Shown: positions 16,635 through 25,606 of the stretch, piece after piece
How the letters are laid out: each line of letters opens with the position of its first letter
How positions within the stretch are numbered: position 1 is the stretch's first letter
Notes under the pieces: model-generated
Databases searched by the model: none
What the model was told of the DNA's origin: nothing
Seen by the model: only the letters and a program-made list of their open reading frames with translations
Origin: Halobacteriaceae archaeon Tc-Br11_E2g27
GTDB lineage: Archaea; Halobacteriota; Halobacteria; Halobacteriales; Haloarculaceae
Reading direction: 5' to 3'
Length of the DNA: 45,404 bases
Assembly (NCBI GenBank): GCA_001564135.1
Contig: LKNH01000001.1
Coordinates: forward strand, 1 to 45,404
Translations under genes and position numbers: made by a program

Positions 16635-18008
16635 GTGAGCGAACTAGAACTCTCGCCCGATCTCCATCAAAGCAGATATCCAACGATGACGACTGAACAA
16701 GAACTTGCATCCTTCGTATCAGAGCTTGAACTCGATGATATCCCACCGGATGTTGCTGAGAGAGGGAGACTTGTCATAGCGGATACCCTCGGTGCTATCG
16801 TCGGAGGTTCAAGAGACCCAGCGGTACGCTCACTCGTTCAGTTGTACGCTGAACGAACAACAGGCACAACCACGGTCTTGGGTACTGAAGGAATTGAAAC
16901 AGTCCCACATCTCGCAGCATTTTGCAACGGAGCAGCAGGAACAGTGCTAGAGTTGGATGAAGGTCACCGGTTTGCAGCAGGCCATCCAGCAATTCATGTG
17001 CTGCCAGGATTGCTTGCTGAAGCAGAATCTGAATATGGGAACGGAACCGATTTCCTCACGTCGTTCGTCGCCGGCTATGAGGTTGCTGTACGGGTAGCTC
17101 GCGCAATGCAGCCGCTCCAATCAGGATATCATCCTCACGGTGTGTGGGGAGCCGTCGGTGGTGCAGCGTCAATTGCTCACCATCGAGGTTATGGCATTGA
17201 ACGAACGCTTGGTGCGATGACTATTGCAGCGAACTACGCACAGCACACTCGATTCGAGGCAGCAACTGAAGGAGCAACAGTGAGGAACGGCTACGCAGGA
17301 ATGAGTAATCTCGCCTCTTTACTCGCAGCAGACCAGGCCGAAGCCGGCTTTACTGGATTATCAAACGGAATCGAATCCCATCTTAGTTTAGCCACACGTG
17401 AGGGGTTTAACGCTGAGGTATTAGTGGAAAATCTTGGTTCAAGCTGGGAAATCGAGCGCGGGTACTTCAAAATCCATGCGGCTTGTCGCTACACACACGC
17501 TGTCCTCGATGCTGTTGCCACTCTCCAAGAAGAGTTGTCTATCGAAGAGATAGAAGCGGTAACCGTTGGTACCTATCCTGCCGCAGCGCAGCTCGATGAA
17601 AAAAGACCCGAGAACGCGCTCCAGGCGAAGTTTTCGATTCCGTTTGCCGTTGCAACAGCGCTAGTATCCGGAGAAACTGGCCCAGCAGCCTTCGATGGTG
17701 ATGCCATCACGCCTGAAACGAAAGCGCTAGCCGAGCAGGTTTCGGTCGTTGTAGATGAAACACTGGCTGCAAAAGCACCGGAACAGCGAGGTGCACACGT
17801 CACAATTAAAACGGCGTCGGGAACAGAAGAGGAGACTGTCATCGCGGCCCGTGGTGGAGAACATCGACCCTTTTCGGAGGCAGCTATCGAATCAAAGTTC
17901 AAAAGGCTAACCGAACCAGTGATTGGGACTGAGCGAGGAGATTCATTATGGGAGGCCGCGAGAGCGCTCGAAGCCCCGCGAGTATTGTGTACACTCGCTC
18001 AGCGATAG
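16635..18008 (+). CDS. MmgE/PrpD family protein (copy 1)
   Basis: This 457-residue enzyme belongs to the family of 2-methylcitrate dehydratase, cis-aconitate decarboxylase and iminodisuccinate epimerase. Visible signatures are VIADTLGAIVGG, LELDEGHRFAAGHPAIHVLP, GYHPHGVWGAVGGAA, the segment RNGYAGMSNLASLLAADQAE and AACRYTHAVLDAV. The GTG start at 16635 fits its TATA box; ATG 16686 is the alternative. No citrate synthase or PrpB gene lies nearby, so a methylcitrate-cycle role is unlikely. A hydratase, decarboxylase or isomerase of a di- or tricarboxylic acid is more in keeping with the neighbours. Related to copy 2 downstream but clearly diverged. Confidence 0.85.
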   Translation: MSELELSPDLHQSRYPTMTTEQELASFVSELELDDIPPDVAERGRLVIADTLGAIVGGSRDPAVRSLVQLYAERTTGTTTVLGTEGIETVPHLAAFCNGAAGTVLELDEGHRFAAGHPAIHVLPGLLAEAESEYGNGTDFLTSFVAGYEVAVRVARAMQPLQSGYHPHGVWGAVGGAASIAHHRGYGIERTLGAMTIAANYAQHTRFEAATEGATVRNGYAGMSNLASLLAADQAEAGFTGLSNGIESHLSLATREGFNAEVLVENLGSSWEIERGYFKIHAACRYTHAVLDAVATLQEELSIEEIEAVTVGTYPAAAQLDEKRPENALQAKFSIPFAVATALVSGETGPAAFDGDAITPETKALAEQVSVVVDETLAAKAPEQRGAHVTIKTASGTEEETVIAARGGEHRPFSEAAIESKFKRLTEPVIGTERGDSLWEAARALEAPRVLCTLAQR

Positions 18009-18066
18009 GAAGTGAGATGTATTTGCCACCCTATCATTTCTTGAGGGTGGCCAACATCGTACAAAT

Positions 18067-19455
18067 ATGGACGACTCGTTCACAAGAGTCTGGGAACGGC
18101 AAGTCAATGAGTTCCTGCAACAACCAGTCCCGGATGAAATCACAACACACGGCCAGCAAACGGTCGTTGATATCTGTGCCGCAATAGTAGCCGGTTCGGC
18201 AATTCCCTCGATTGCATCAGTCACAGATGCGATCAAATTGGGGCGAGGGGAGGCATCAGTACTGGGAAGCAAAAGGCGGGTGCAACCAGAACAGGCAGCC
18301 CTTCTCAATACCGCAGCAGCGATTGCACAGGAGATAGAAGAGGGTCATAATACAGGTGGCCACGTTGGAGCCAGTATTGTGGCTAGCGGACTCCCCGTAG
18401 CTGAAACAGAGGCAGTTGACGGAGAGACTTTTGTTGCCCACTGTATTCGGGTATACGAGATTTGTGTACGTTTAGAGCGAGCACTCTTTGCGATGAAAGA
18501 CAAACTCAACGAGGCAGTTCCGTGGCTGCTCCGAAACCCACATTCTACCTGGACCACTGTCGGGCCAGCGTTGATCACCGCGCTCTGTCGCGGGGCAACG
18601 CCAACTGAACTCAAAGAAACGTTTCGAATCGCAGCGAATCTTGCAGTCGTGTCGATGCATGACCCCTACGCTGAGGGGGCACCTGCACGAAATTTCACAG
18701 CCGGCTTTTCGGCACAGGCCGGTGTCAGTGCGGCACACACTGGGCTTGCTGGATTACAGGGGTCACAGGCAGCAATAGAGCAGGTGTACGACCCCTTTGA
18801 CGAACTGCTTGAAGGAGGGTTTACCAGCTCGTTTGATACTCTTGGAGAGCACTGGGAAATCACGGAACAGTACCTGAAACCATATCCATCGTGTCGGTAT
18901 ACTCATCCGCCTCTTGACGCGCTGCGTGATGCAATGGCAACAGGAGAAAGAAAAACAGGAAAGAATGCCGAGCTAGTCGCTGACATCGAACGTATTTGGG
19001 TCAAAACGTTCGAAAATGCGACTGAGATGAGTCATACGGAGCCGGAGACATTAACCGGGGCAAAATTCTCAACACCGTACGTGCTCGCACGATATCTTCT
19101 CGATGATGAGATAACGCTTGACTCTTTCACAGAAGAAAAAATTACGGATGAGTCAGTTAGAACGCTAGCAGGTACAGTTAGTTTGGAAACAAGCGGGCAA
19201 TTTGAGAAGGCATTTCCGGAATCCTGGGGAGCAAGCGTGAAGGTTGAGCTGGCGGACGGAACAGAACTGACAGGGGAATGTGCGTATCCACGTGGGGACT
19301 ACCGAAAGCCACTCTCCAAGTCATCGTATCATAAGCGGAATCGACGGCTACTAGCAGAGGGACTGCCAGCAAATCAGGTTGAACCTGCTCTGACAGCACT
19401 TGCTGAGCTGGAGATACATCCAATTCGTGCCACGGTAGCACACCTAATACAGTGA
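18067..19455 (+). CDS. MmgE/PrpD family protein (copy 2)
   Basis: This 462-residue protein is of the same family as copy 1. It shows VVDICAAIVAGSAIPS, IAQEIEEGHNTGGHVGASIV, NPHSTWTTVGPAL, EGAPARNFTAGFSAQAG and YPSCRYTHPPLDAL. Length is normal and no truncation is seen. The active-site region differs from copy 1: the D/E-rich entry is EIEEGHNTGGH instead of ELDEGHRFAAGH, so the two are unlikely to do the same job. Tandem MmgE/PrpD genes with an FAD dehydrogenase upstream point to a two-step hydration, isomerisation or decarboxylation of a carboxylic acid. The IclR regulator follows 70 bases later. Confidence 0.85.
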   Translation: MDDSFTRVWERQVNEFLQQPVPDEITTHGQQTVVDICAAIVAGSAIPSIASVTDAIKLGRGEASVLGSKRRVQPEQAALLNTAAAIAQEIEEGHNTGGHVGASIVASGLPVAETEAVDGETFVAHCIRVYEICVRLERALFAMKDKLNEAVPWLLRNPHSTWTTVGPALITALCRGATPTELKETFRIAANLAVVSMHDPYAEGAPARNFTAGFSAQAGVSAAHTGLAGLQGSQAAIEQVYDPFDELLEGGFTSSFDTLGEHWEITEQYLKPYPSCRYTHPPLDALRDAMATGERKTGKNAELVADIERIWVKTFENATEMSHTEPETLTGAKFSTPYVLARYLLDDEITLDSFTEEKITDESVRTLAGTVSLETSGQFEKAFPESWGASVKVELADGTELTGECAYPRGDYRKPLSKSSYHKRNRRLLAEGLPANQVEPALTALAELEIHPIRATVAHLIQ

Positions 19456-19497
19456 GGCAGAATACACGTTCAGTAATAAAGAACAGGAGCGTCACAG

Positions 19498-19505
19498 TTA
19501 TATAT
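19498..19505 (+). promoter_or_regulatory. TATA box for the IclR gene
   Basis: TTATATAT is located 21-28 bases before the ATG at 19526, giving a separate, leaderless transcript for the regulator. Confidence 0.5.
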
Positions 19506-19525
19506 CCGACACCGAAATATGGCAT

Positions 19526-20299
19526 ATGAGAAAGAATAACACGCAAACATCGGGAACAATTGGGGCGACGAGAAAGTCGTTCGCTATACTCGAACAGCTT
19601 GCACAGCATGGCCAAACAGGGGTTTCGACATTGGCAACGGAGCTTGGTTATTCAAAAAGTACGGTACACAACCACCTTCAGACATTGCACGAACTGGGGT
19701 ACGTAACCGCGAATGATGGGGAGTACGGATTGAGTGTACGGTTTCTGGGGTTAGGGGACAGAGCTCGACAGCGTCATGACCTGTATTACGTCGCAAAACG
19801 TGAAGTCGATGACATGGTCGATGCAGTGGGCGAGCGTGGCCAGGTGATGGTCCGGGAGGGAAACACCGGAGTGTATATTTATCAATCCTCAGCGGACCAG
19901 GCGATTAGAACAGATTCACACATCGGCACAACAGTCGCACTTCACGCGACAGCAGTGGGAAAAGCATACCTGTCACAGCTTCCTGATTCCGAGCGAGATG
20001 CGTTGCTTAGCGAACTCGAGATGGGAGACAAAACGCCGTATACGTTGACAGACAGGAAAACACTGGAGTCAGAACTAGATGAAATTGCTGAGCGGGGGTA
20101 CGCGTTCAACGATGAAGAACGAACGATCGGTATGAGAGCAGTCGGTGCACCAATTTGCTCAGCGGACGGTAAAGTGATTGGTAGTCTGAGTATCTCAGGA
20201 CCGACTACCCGAATGACCGGGACCTGGTTTCGTGAGGAAGTTCCGGAGATAGTCGAACAGGCAGCCCAGGTCATCGGAATCAAAGCAACCTACTCATAG
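19526..20299 (+). CDS. IclR-family transcriptional regulator
   Basis: This 257-residue regulator begins with a winged helix (RKSFAILEQLAQHGQTGVST through LGYSKSTVHNHLQTLHELGY, about 13-55) and ends with the IclR effector domain (DSHIGTTVALHATAVGKAYL, ERTIGMRAVGAPI, GSLSISGPTTRM). The family usually senses a pathway intermediate and controls nearby catabolic genes. It sits at the downstream edge of the island and is the only recognisable DNA-binding gene in it, so it is the best candidate regulator of both the imide-type operon and the transporter. Operator sites are not evident. Confidence 0.87.
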   Translation: MRKNNTQTSGTIGATRKSFAILEQLAQHGQTGVSTLATELGYSKSTVHNHLQTLHELGYVTANDGEYGLSVRFLGLGDRARQRHDLYYVAKREVDDMVDAVGERGQVMVREGNTGVYIYQSSADQAIRTDSHIGTTVALHATAVGKAYLSQLPDSERDALLSELEMGDKTPYTLTDRKTLESELDEIAERGYAFNDEERTIGMRAVGAPICSADGKVIGSLSISGPTTRMTGTWFREEVPEIVEQAAQVIGIKATYS

Positions 20300-20410
20300 T
20301 ACTTGGCTCAACAACTGAGGTGGTATTAAAAAGTAACAGTCTTAATGTTGTTATCGAATACTGTCACAGTGGTAAAATAGTGTGATGTAGAGCGGATACT
20401 ATCATTTACA

Positions 20411-20427
20411 TTAGTATATTCTACTAA
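20411..20427. repeat. Short inverted repeat
   Basis: TTAGTA and TACTAA form perfect six-base arms around TATTC. It is located about 110 bases after the IclR stop. It could be a regulator site or chance in AT-rich DNA. Confidence 0.25.
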
Positions 20428-20491
20428 TTTAACCTACATTAAGTGAGCGAAAGTGGCCATCAAAAAGAGATGACACACGAACCGGAACCAG

Positions 20492-20513
20492 ATAGAGATT
20501 AGATTATCTCTAT
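20492..20513. repeat. Inverted repeat with eight-base arms
   Basis: ATAGAGAT and ATCTCTAT are perfect arms separated by TAGATT, and TTTTG follows. It could form a small hairpin or act as a dimeric protein site. It is the clearest structured element in this noncoding stretch. Confidence 0.35.
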
Positions 20514-20963
20514 TTTGTTGGTATACAGAGATTTATTCGGTAGTGGCTTGTTATATACTCAAGATTGAGTGCGTACTTAGAAAGCATAGCAGCGGTTAAA
20601 TCAGATAACAAATTCAGCAGGAATAAACCTACTGGATAAAATGAATACCAGTAAAACGAATTTGTGTAATAGTTTTTATATTATAAATACCGATTTTATT
20701 ATATTAGAATGTACACTTGTCTATCTCCAACGGCACTACCGTTCCGATATACTAATTTCATAGCAAGCCTCCACAGACAATGATTTTGGCAATCATCATA
20801 TCTGTCTATATATCGTTCTTGTAGTCGTCACGGAGAGTAGTAGGGCCATTTGTTTGTGAATACCTGCGGATTCCATTATAGGAACGACCTTGTGCCAAAG
20901 TACGAGCAGCTTATCAGAGGCAAGTAAAATATAACAATACGAATCTCTGCATCAGTATCGGTC

Positions 20964-21968
20964 GTGATACAGCGACAATCAAGTGTGACGGATTCTCCCC
21001 ACAAGAAACGACCGTTAACAGCTGGGGTGATTGGCGTTGGAAGCATGGGTCGCAACCACGCGCGAATATACAGCGAACTGCCAAAGGTCTCATTAGGAGG
21101 AGTTTATGATGCAAACGCCGACGTGGCAAGGTCTGTCTCGACTGAGTATGGCACGAAAGCGTACGACATAGAAACACTTCTCGAAAACGTAGACCTGGTT
21201 TCGGTCGCCGTCCCAACTGAGTACCACTATGACGTTGTTAAGCGCTGCTTGGAAACAGAGACCCATGTACTGGTTGAAAAGCCCTTCGTCGATGAGATAC
21301 CACGCGGAAAAGAGTTAAGCAACATGGCATCTGCAAATGGGTTAGTGTTGCAGGTAGGCCACATTGAGCGGTTTAATCCGGCTACACAGGTGCTGTCGGA
21401 TATCATTTCTGACCTTGATGTGATTGCGATCGATATCGAGCGACTCGGCCCACCCGTTGACCGTGGTGGTGATGATAGCGTTATTATGGACTTGATGATT
21501 CACGATATCGACATCGTGCTATCGCTACTCGATAAAGAGCCCCATGATATCACTGCTCTTGCGCATAACCGCCAACATGCGACGGTACAGTTCAGGCTGG
21601 GAGAAGCAGTTACCACACTAACCGCGAGTCGATTAACCCAACAGAAGGTGCGAAAGCTCTCCGTGACTGCTCGTTCTTGTCGCGTTAACGTGGATTTTAT
21701 CGACCAATCTATCGAAATTCACCGTCATTCACTTCCAGAGTATGTTGAAACTGATGGTGATGTACGGTATCGCCAGGAGACTATCGTCGAACAACCGATT
21801 GTCGAGAACGGCGAGCCACTCAAAGGAGAGGTGAGTTCCTTTATTGATGCAGTCGAAAATGGGACAGAAGCAGTTGTCAATGCCGCAGATGCAATCCAAG
21901 CGCTGAAGATTGCGACTCAAATTGAAATGCTCGCCTTCGAAAAGCCCATGGAGGCTGAATCACTGTGA
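20964..21968 (+). CDS. Gfo/Idh/MocA-family sugar oxidoreductase (WlbA/WbpB-like candidate)
   Basis: This 334-residue NAD(P)-dependent sugar dehydrogenase has the Rossmann motif TAGVIGVGSMGRNHARIY near residue 19, the active-site lysine in VLVEKPFVDEI near residue 108, GHIERFNP and the C-terminal DLMIHDIDIVLSLL. The start is a GTG 29-36 bases after a TATA-like AATATAAC. In the WlbA/WbpB role such enzymes oxidise C3 of UDP-GlcNAc-uronic acid before transamination. The aminotransferase, acyltransferase and 6-dehydrogenase needed for that route lie within 12 kb, which supports but does not prove the role. The stop overlaps the next gene's GTG by four bases. Confidence 0.82.
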   Translation: MIQRQSSVTDSPHKKRPLTAGVIGVGSMGRNHARIYSELPKVSLGGVYDANADVARSVSTEYGTKAYDIETLLENVDLVSVAVPTEYHYDVVKRCLETETHVLVEKPFVDEIPRGKELSNMASANGLVLQVGHIERFNPATQVLSDIISDLDVIAIDIERLGPPVDRGGDDSVIMDLMIHDIDIVLSLLDKEPHDITALAHNRQHATVQFRLGEAVTTLTASRLTQQKVRKLSVTARSCRVNVDFIDQSIEIHRHSLPEYVETDGDVRYRQETIVEQPIVENGEPLKGEVSSFIDAVENGTEAVVNAADAIQALKIATQIEMLAFEKPMEAESL

Positions 21969-23041
21969 GTTCCGATGCGTGCCGGTTTCTGGTCAGTATT
22001 CACCACCCTGCGCAGGCACACTTTTATCGGTATATCATCGAAGAGTTGCGAGAGAACGGTCATCTTGTAAGGGTCTGTGTCCGGAACAAAGAGATGACAG
22101 CGGACCTGCTTACCACCTTCGATATTGAGCATACGGTTCTTGCAGAAGCTCAAGAATCACTTGCTGGGACAGCACTCTCCCAGGCAAAATATGAATCAAA
22201 GCTGCTTCGAGAAGCGTGGCTATTTCAGCCAGATGTACTGACATCAATCGGCGGAATTGAGATTTCACATATCGCACCAATGGTAGGTGCGCGCTCTCTT
22301 GCGTTTATGGATACCCCCTCAAAGCTTGCATACCGATTGACAACTCCTAATCTCAACGTGACATGTGTGCCCGTTGCGTATAACGGAAATGCCCAGGGCG
22401 AGGTGCGTAGATACGATGGCTACCATGAACTTGCATATCTACACCCTGAACGGTTTACATATGAGCCAGACAAGCTCAAATTACACGGTGTCGACCCAAC
22501 CAATCGCCTGTTTGTGGTACGTTTGGTTGATTGGGGAGCATACCACGATGTTGGTCTAAACGGATTTGACGCGAAAACACGAGATAACCTGATTTCATTA
22601 CTTGCCCAGCACGGGGACGTATATATCACTAGCGAGCAATCACTCCCGCCATCACTCGCAAAATATGAGCTTGATATCCCACCGCATCTCATACACGATT
22701 TGCTCGCAGCAGCTGAACTCTATATCGGCGATTCCGGAACAATGGCCACGGAGGCTGCGCTCCTTGGAACTCCTGCAGTTCGAGTGAGTTCCCGAATCGA
22801 AGACGGAGACATGGGCAACTTCGTCGAGTTAGAACGACAGTATGGATTGTTGAAATCGTTTGCAAGTGGTCAGCCAGCGCTCGAACACGTGAAAGAATTT
22901 CTTGATTCTCCTCCTGCGCCAGCAGAATGGGAACAACAACGTAAGCAATTGCTTTCCGATAAGCGAGATGTAACTACATACGCGGTCGAGCAGTTAGAAC
23001 AGTTGGGAATCACCTCCAGACAGAAAGCCATCTATGCATAA
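21965..23041 (+). CDS. DUF354 protein, UDP-GlcNAc 2-epimerase / GT-B-like fold
   Basis: This 358-residue protein has the archaeal DUF354 pattern: VSIHHPAQAHFYRYIIEEL at the start, DVLTSIGGIEISHIAPMVGA, SLAFMDTPSKLAYRLTTPN and the C-terminal donor-site-like LYIGDSGTMATEAALLGTPA followed by VRVSSRIEDGDMGN. The fold resembles UDP-N-acetylglucosamine 2-epimerases and GT-B glycosyltransferases. The GTG start overlaps the upstream dehydrogenase stop (GTGA), so both are made together. A role as epimerase of a nucleotide sugar (as WbpI in diacetamido-sugar pathways) or as a glycosyltransferase is possible; function of the family is not settled to my knowledge. Confidence 0.8.
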   Translation: MSSDACRFLVSIHHPAQAHFYRYIIEELRENGHLVRVCVRNKEMTADLLTTFDIEHTVLAEAQESLAGTALSQAKYESKLLREAWLFQPDVLTSIGGIEISHIAPMVGARSLAFMDTPSKLAYRLTTPNLNVTCVPVAYNGNAQGEVRRYDGYHELAYLHPERFTYEPDKLKLHGVDPTNRLFVVRLVDWGAYHDVGLNGFDAKTRDNLISLLAQHGDVYITSEQSLPPSLAKYELDIPPHLIHDLLAAAELYIGDSGTMATEAALLGTPAVRVSSRIEDGDMGNFVELERQYGLLKSFASGQPALEHVKEFLDSPPAPAEWEQQRKQLLSDKRDVTTYAVEQLEQLGITSRQKAIYA

Positions 23042-23070
23042 TTCAATCAATAACTGAAATAACGATACCC

Positions 23071-23310
23071 ATGACAAGAGACATACCAAAGAAAAACGGC
23101 GATAATGTAGTTCAACTTCCCGCAGAATTGGCTGAACGAATCGACAACCGCATTGCTGATACCGGGTTCCAAACTCGAGACGAATATGCAATCGAAGCAC
23201 TCGACCAGATGCTGACTCACATTGAGACAGGAACAAACGCACCATCACAACAAACTGACGAGGAGACCGAGGCTGTCAAAGACCAACTAGAGTCGTTGGG
23301 ATATCTTTGA
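23071..23310 (+). CDS. Small ribbon-helix-helix-like protein
   Basis: This 79-residue acidic protein has VVQLPAELAERIDNRIADTG followed by FQTRDEYAIEALDQML, a pattern of the CopG/Arc ribbon-helix-helix DNA-binding fold. The tail ends in DQLESLGYL, which resembles the C-terminal ending seen in many sulfatases. It follows the DUF354 gene by 29 bases on the same strand and is likely co-transcribed. It may autoregulate the glycan genes. Confidence is high that it is a real gene and moderate for the fold. Confidence 0.7.
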   Translation: MTRDIPKKNGDNVVQLPAELAERIDNRIADTGFQTRDEYAIEALDQMLTHIETGTNAPSQQTDEETEAVKDQLESLGYL

Positions 23311-23635
23311 ACTCGGAGCGAACACTGATTGGGTCTATCTTGGCCAGACGCAGGATTCGATACCAATCATTCCAGGTCATTTCTCAATTTCGGTTGGAAG
23401 AAACGATAGAAACCTACGATATCTACTATGAACGCACAATCACTCCAAAATAAGCAGTTTGTACACCGTGGTATGAGAAGTATAACAATCATTCTCTGCG
23501 AATATGTAATGACCAACGAAATGTTGGAACTGGCGGATAGATGGAAATCTCGCTCCTCTTTGTTGACTGATTGGACAGAGACGATACTGACTGCCGACCT
23601 ACTGGGTCGATTGGCTCTGAGGAAGCATTGAATCG
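23311..23635. other. Intergenic stretch without a convincing gene
   Basis: These 325 bases contain one open frame (67 codons, 23428-23631) on the plus strand. Its composition (MNAQSLQNKQFVHRG, few acidic residues) is unlike haloarchaeal proteins and I do not support it. No clear promoter or terminator was seen. Confidence 0.5.
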
Positions 23636-25606
23636 ATGAGTTATCAAGGAAGTATATCCAGCTTACTGGGGGGTGATAATACCGACGTTACGCTGGCGCG
23701 AATTGGCCTCATCTCGTGTATATTGTTGCTTGGACTCAGGCTCCTCGCAGAACAGGTGTTGCTCGTGGTGATACCGCTTGCCGGAGGGAGTGCCTGCGCT
23801 CTCTACCTTGTCACACGACGTGAAGAAGCACAGCGATACGAATTCGTCGCCCTTCGCAGCTCGCTTGTCGGTTACCTCCCGACAGCCGTCTTTCTCTGTC
23901 TATCTGGAGTCGTTGTGTCTATCCATCTATCAGGCGGGCGTACAATGCTTACCCATCTGATGACTGGTCTCGTTGGCGTCTTCTTGCTTGCACAGGTACT
24001 GTTGACGGAGGAAGGGAAGCTTAACCCAACACTCGTGCTTGTACAAGTACTGTTCGCGTCACTCGTCATTCGGTTTGGTACCCTATTTGGGACACCTGGA
24101 TACACAGGCGTGGATATCTGGACACACGTTCCAGACTTTGTCGTCAGTATCGTCGATGTTGGGTCAGTGACTGGAATTGCAGGGTATAAATACGTAATGT
24201 CACCGTTATATCATCTCTACGGAGCCATCGGGGCGATAATTTTTAATTCACCCCGTGCAGGAATGTTTCTATCAGTTGGGACAGTGCTGGCACTCAGTAT
24301 ACTCCTCGTGTATGCAACGGCTCGATTGTTGCTTCCTGCCCGGTGGGCCGTCTTCGCTACGATTTTGTTTACATTTTCGTCCGAAGTGCTTCAATGGAGC
24401 ATCCACCTCATTCCAACGAGCATGGGACTGGTATTTTTCCTTGGACTGCTCTATTCGTTGACCAAGTTGTATTATACACCAGAGATTCGATGGTTTGGCT
24501 TGGTATTTGTTTTCGCATTGGCAGTGGTATTCACGCACCAGGTTTCCACAGCAGTCATTTTGCTTGCGCTTGGACTTGCTGCAGGAATAGCTATCATCGT
24601 ACTATTTCTGGAAACCGAACCGATTCAGGCGGGGAAAAAACGAGTGGCTATCGGCCTCTCCGGAATTTTCGGGGCAACTACCGTCATTACACTCGTCTCA
24701 TGGGCAAGTACACCGTTCTCCGGCGACTTTATTTTCCTCTGGCGGATGCTTGACGTGCTAGAACAACAAGTGCTCGGACAAGCCGGATTTTTGAACCTTG
24801 CGAGTGAGAATGGCGGAGGCGGTGGTGCCGGAGGAGCGCCTTCCGAGGGTCAAACTGGCCTCTGGGGCGAATTAGTACCGTTTATTGAATGGTTCGGCTT
24901 TGGGCTGCTTTTGGCACTGACAGTTGTCGGTGCGATTGTGCTATTGCGAACGTTCGAGGTCCCCGAGCTGAAGTTAATGTACCTTGCTCTCTTTGGAGCA
25001 ATGTTCGTGGTTGTGTATGGACTCTCCTTGTTTGGGTTACGTACCTTCATGCCTGGTCGCTGGCTGGCATTTATGCACGCACCAATGGCGATAATTAGCG
25101 CATTTGGGCTCTATTACGTCGCACAGAACGCACCACGGCGCGTGTTATTAGCTGTTGTCATCATTCTCTGTTTGGGCTACCCACTGACGATGATGACTGC
25201 AGAGAAAGCAACCCTCGATGCACCTGCTTTCGAAGATGAATACCCTCGATTTGCATACACCGAATCCGAAATCCGAGCGGTTGAAACGTTATCTGAGTAC
25301 CGGCCACCTGCGGTTGCACCTGTGATTGGTACGGACCATCCATACCGAACGGTCTACGAACGGTACGGCGGATACGATATTCCAGATATGGAGGTTGAAA
25401 ATAGCCAATCAGTGAATACACCGACGACCGTCTCACGGGAGTATCAGTTACAGGGGCCAGCAACAATACATCAACATGGCGAGCCAATTGTCCCACGACA
25501 GAGCAACGAGTTTCTCACAAGCAGTCTCTGCTCCGATGTCGGGACCCATCTCTATACAAGTGATACTGTGACAATCTGTTCCACTGGCGAGGGTGAGGAG
25601 ATATGA
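23636..25606 (+). CDS. Multi-pass membrane protein, GT-C glycosyltransferase-like
   Basis: This 656-residue protein has roughly 12-14 hydrophobic segments in the first 530 residues and then a soluble C-terminal domain (about 535-656; AYTESEIRAVETLSEYRPP, ERYGGYDIPDMEVE). An acidic residue in the first large outward loop (YTGVDIWTHVPDF) sits where GT-C enzymes (PMT, ArnT, AglB classes) keep their catalytic aspartate. A glycine-rich loop, ENGGGGGAGGAP, occurs near residue 390. It likely transfers a lipid-linked sugar on the outer face of the membrane or helps polymer export; the family match is weak. The stop overlaps the next start as ATGA. Confidence 0.65.
   Translation: MSYQGSISSLLGGDNTDVTLARIGLISCILLLGLRLLAEQVLLVVIPLAGGSACALYLVTRREEAQRYEFVALRSSLVGYLPTAVFLCLSGVVVSIHLSGGRTMLTHLMTGLVGVFLLAQVLLTEEGKLNPTLVLVQVLFASLVIRFGTLFGTPGYTGVDIWTHVPDFVVSIVDVGSVTGIAGYKYVMSPLYHLYGAIGAIIFNSPRAGMFLSVGTVLALSILLVYATARLLLPARWAVFATILFTFSSEVLQWSIHLIPTSMGLVFFLGLLYSLTKLYYTPEIRWFGLVFVFALAVVFTHQVSTAVILLALGLAAGIAIIVLFLETEPIQAGKKRVAIGLSGIFGATTVITLVSWASTPFSGDFIFLWRMLDVLEQQVLGQAGFLNLASENGGGGGAGGAPSEGQTGLWGELVPFIEWFGFGLLLALTVVGAIVLLRTFEVPELKLMYLALFGAMFVVVYGLSLFGLRTFMPGRWLAFMHAPMAIISAFGLYYVAQNAPRRVLLAVVIILCLGYPLTMMTAEKATLDAPAFEDEYPRFAYTESEIRAVETLSEYRPPAVAPVIGTDHPYRTVYERYGGYDIPDMEVENSQSVNTPTTVSREYQLQGPATIHQHGEPIVPRQSNEFLTSSLCSDVGTHLYTSDTVTICSTGEGEEI

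Larger units (their letters stand above)
20300..20963. other. AT-rich noncoding stretch between the catabolic and glycan regions
   Basis: No convincing gene was found on either strand in these 664 bases. The stretch is clearly more AT-rich than its neighbours. It contains two short inverted repeats (listed separately), long A/T runs around 20668-20700 and a TATA-like AAAATATAACAA at 20926-20936 that could serve the next gene. It may be a junction between two acquired blocks or a decayed element. Confidence 0.6.

Noticed and set aside
16635..19455. Methylcitrate cycle (prp) operon
   Set aside because: No methylcitrate synthase or methylisocitrate lyase is present and there are two diverged MmgE/PrpD copies instead of one.
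23428..23631. Plus-strand open frame of 67 codons before the GT-C-like gene
   Set aside because: It is rich in basic and non-acidic residues, with no RBS, TATA box or recognisable motif.
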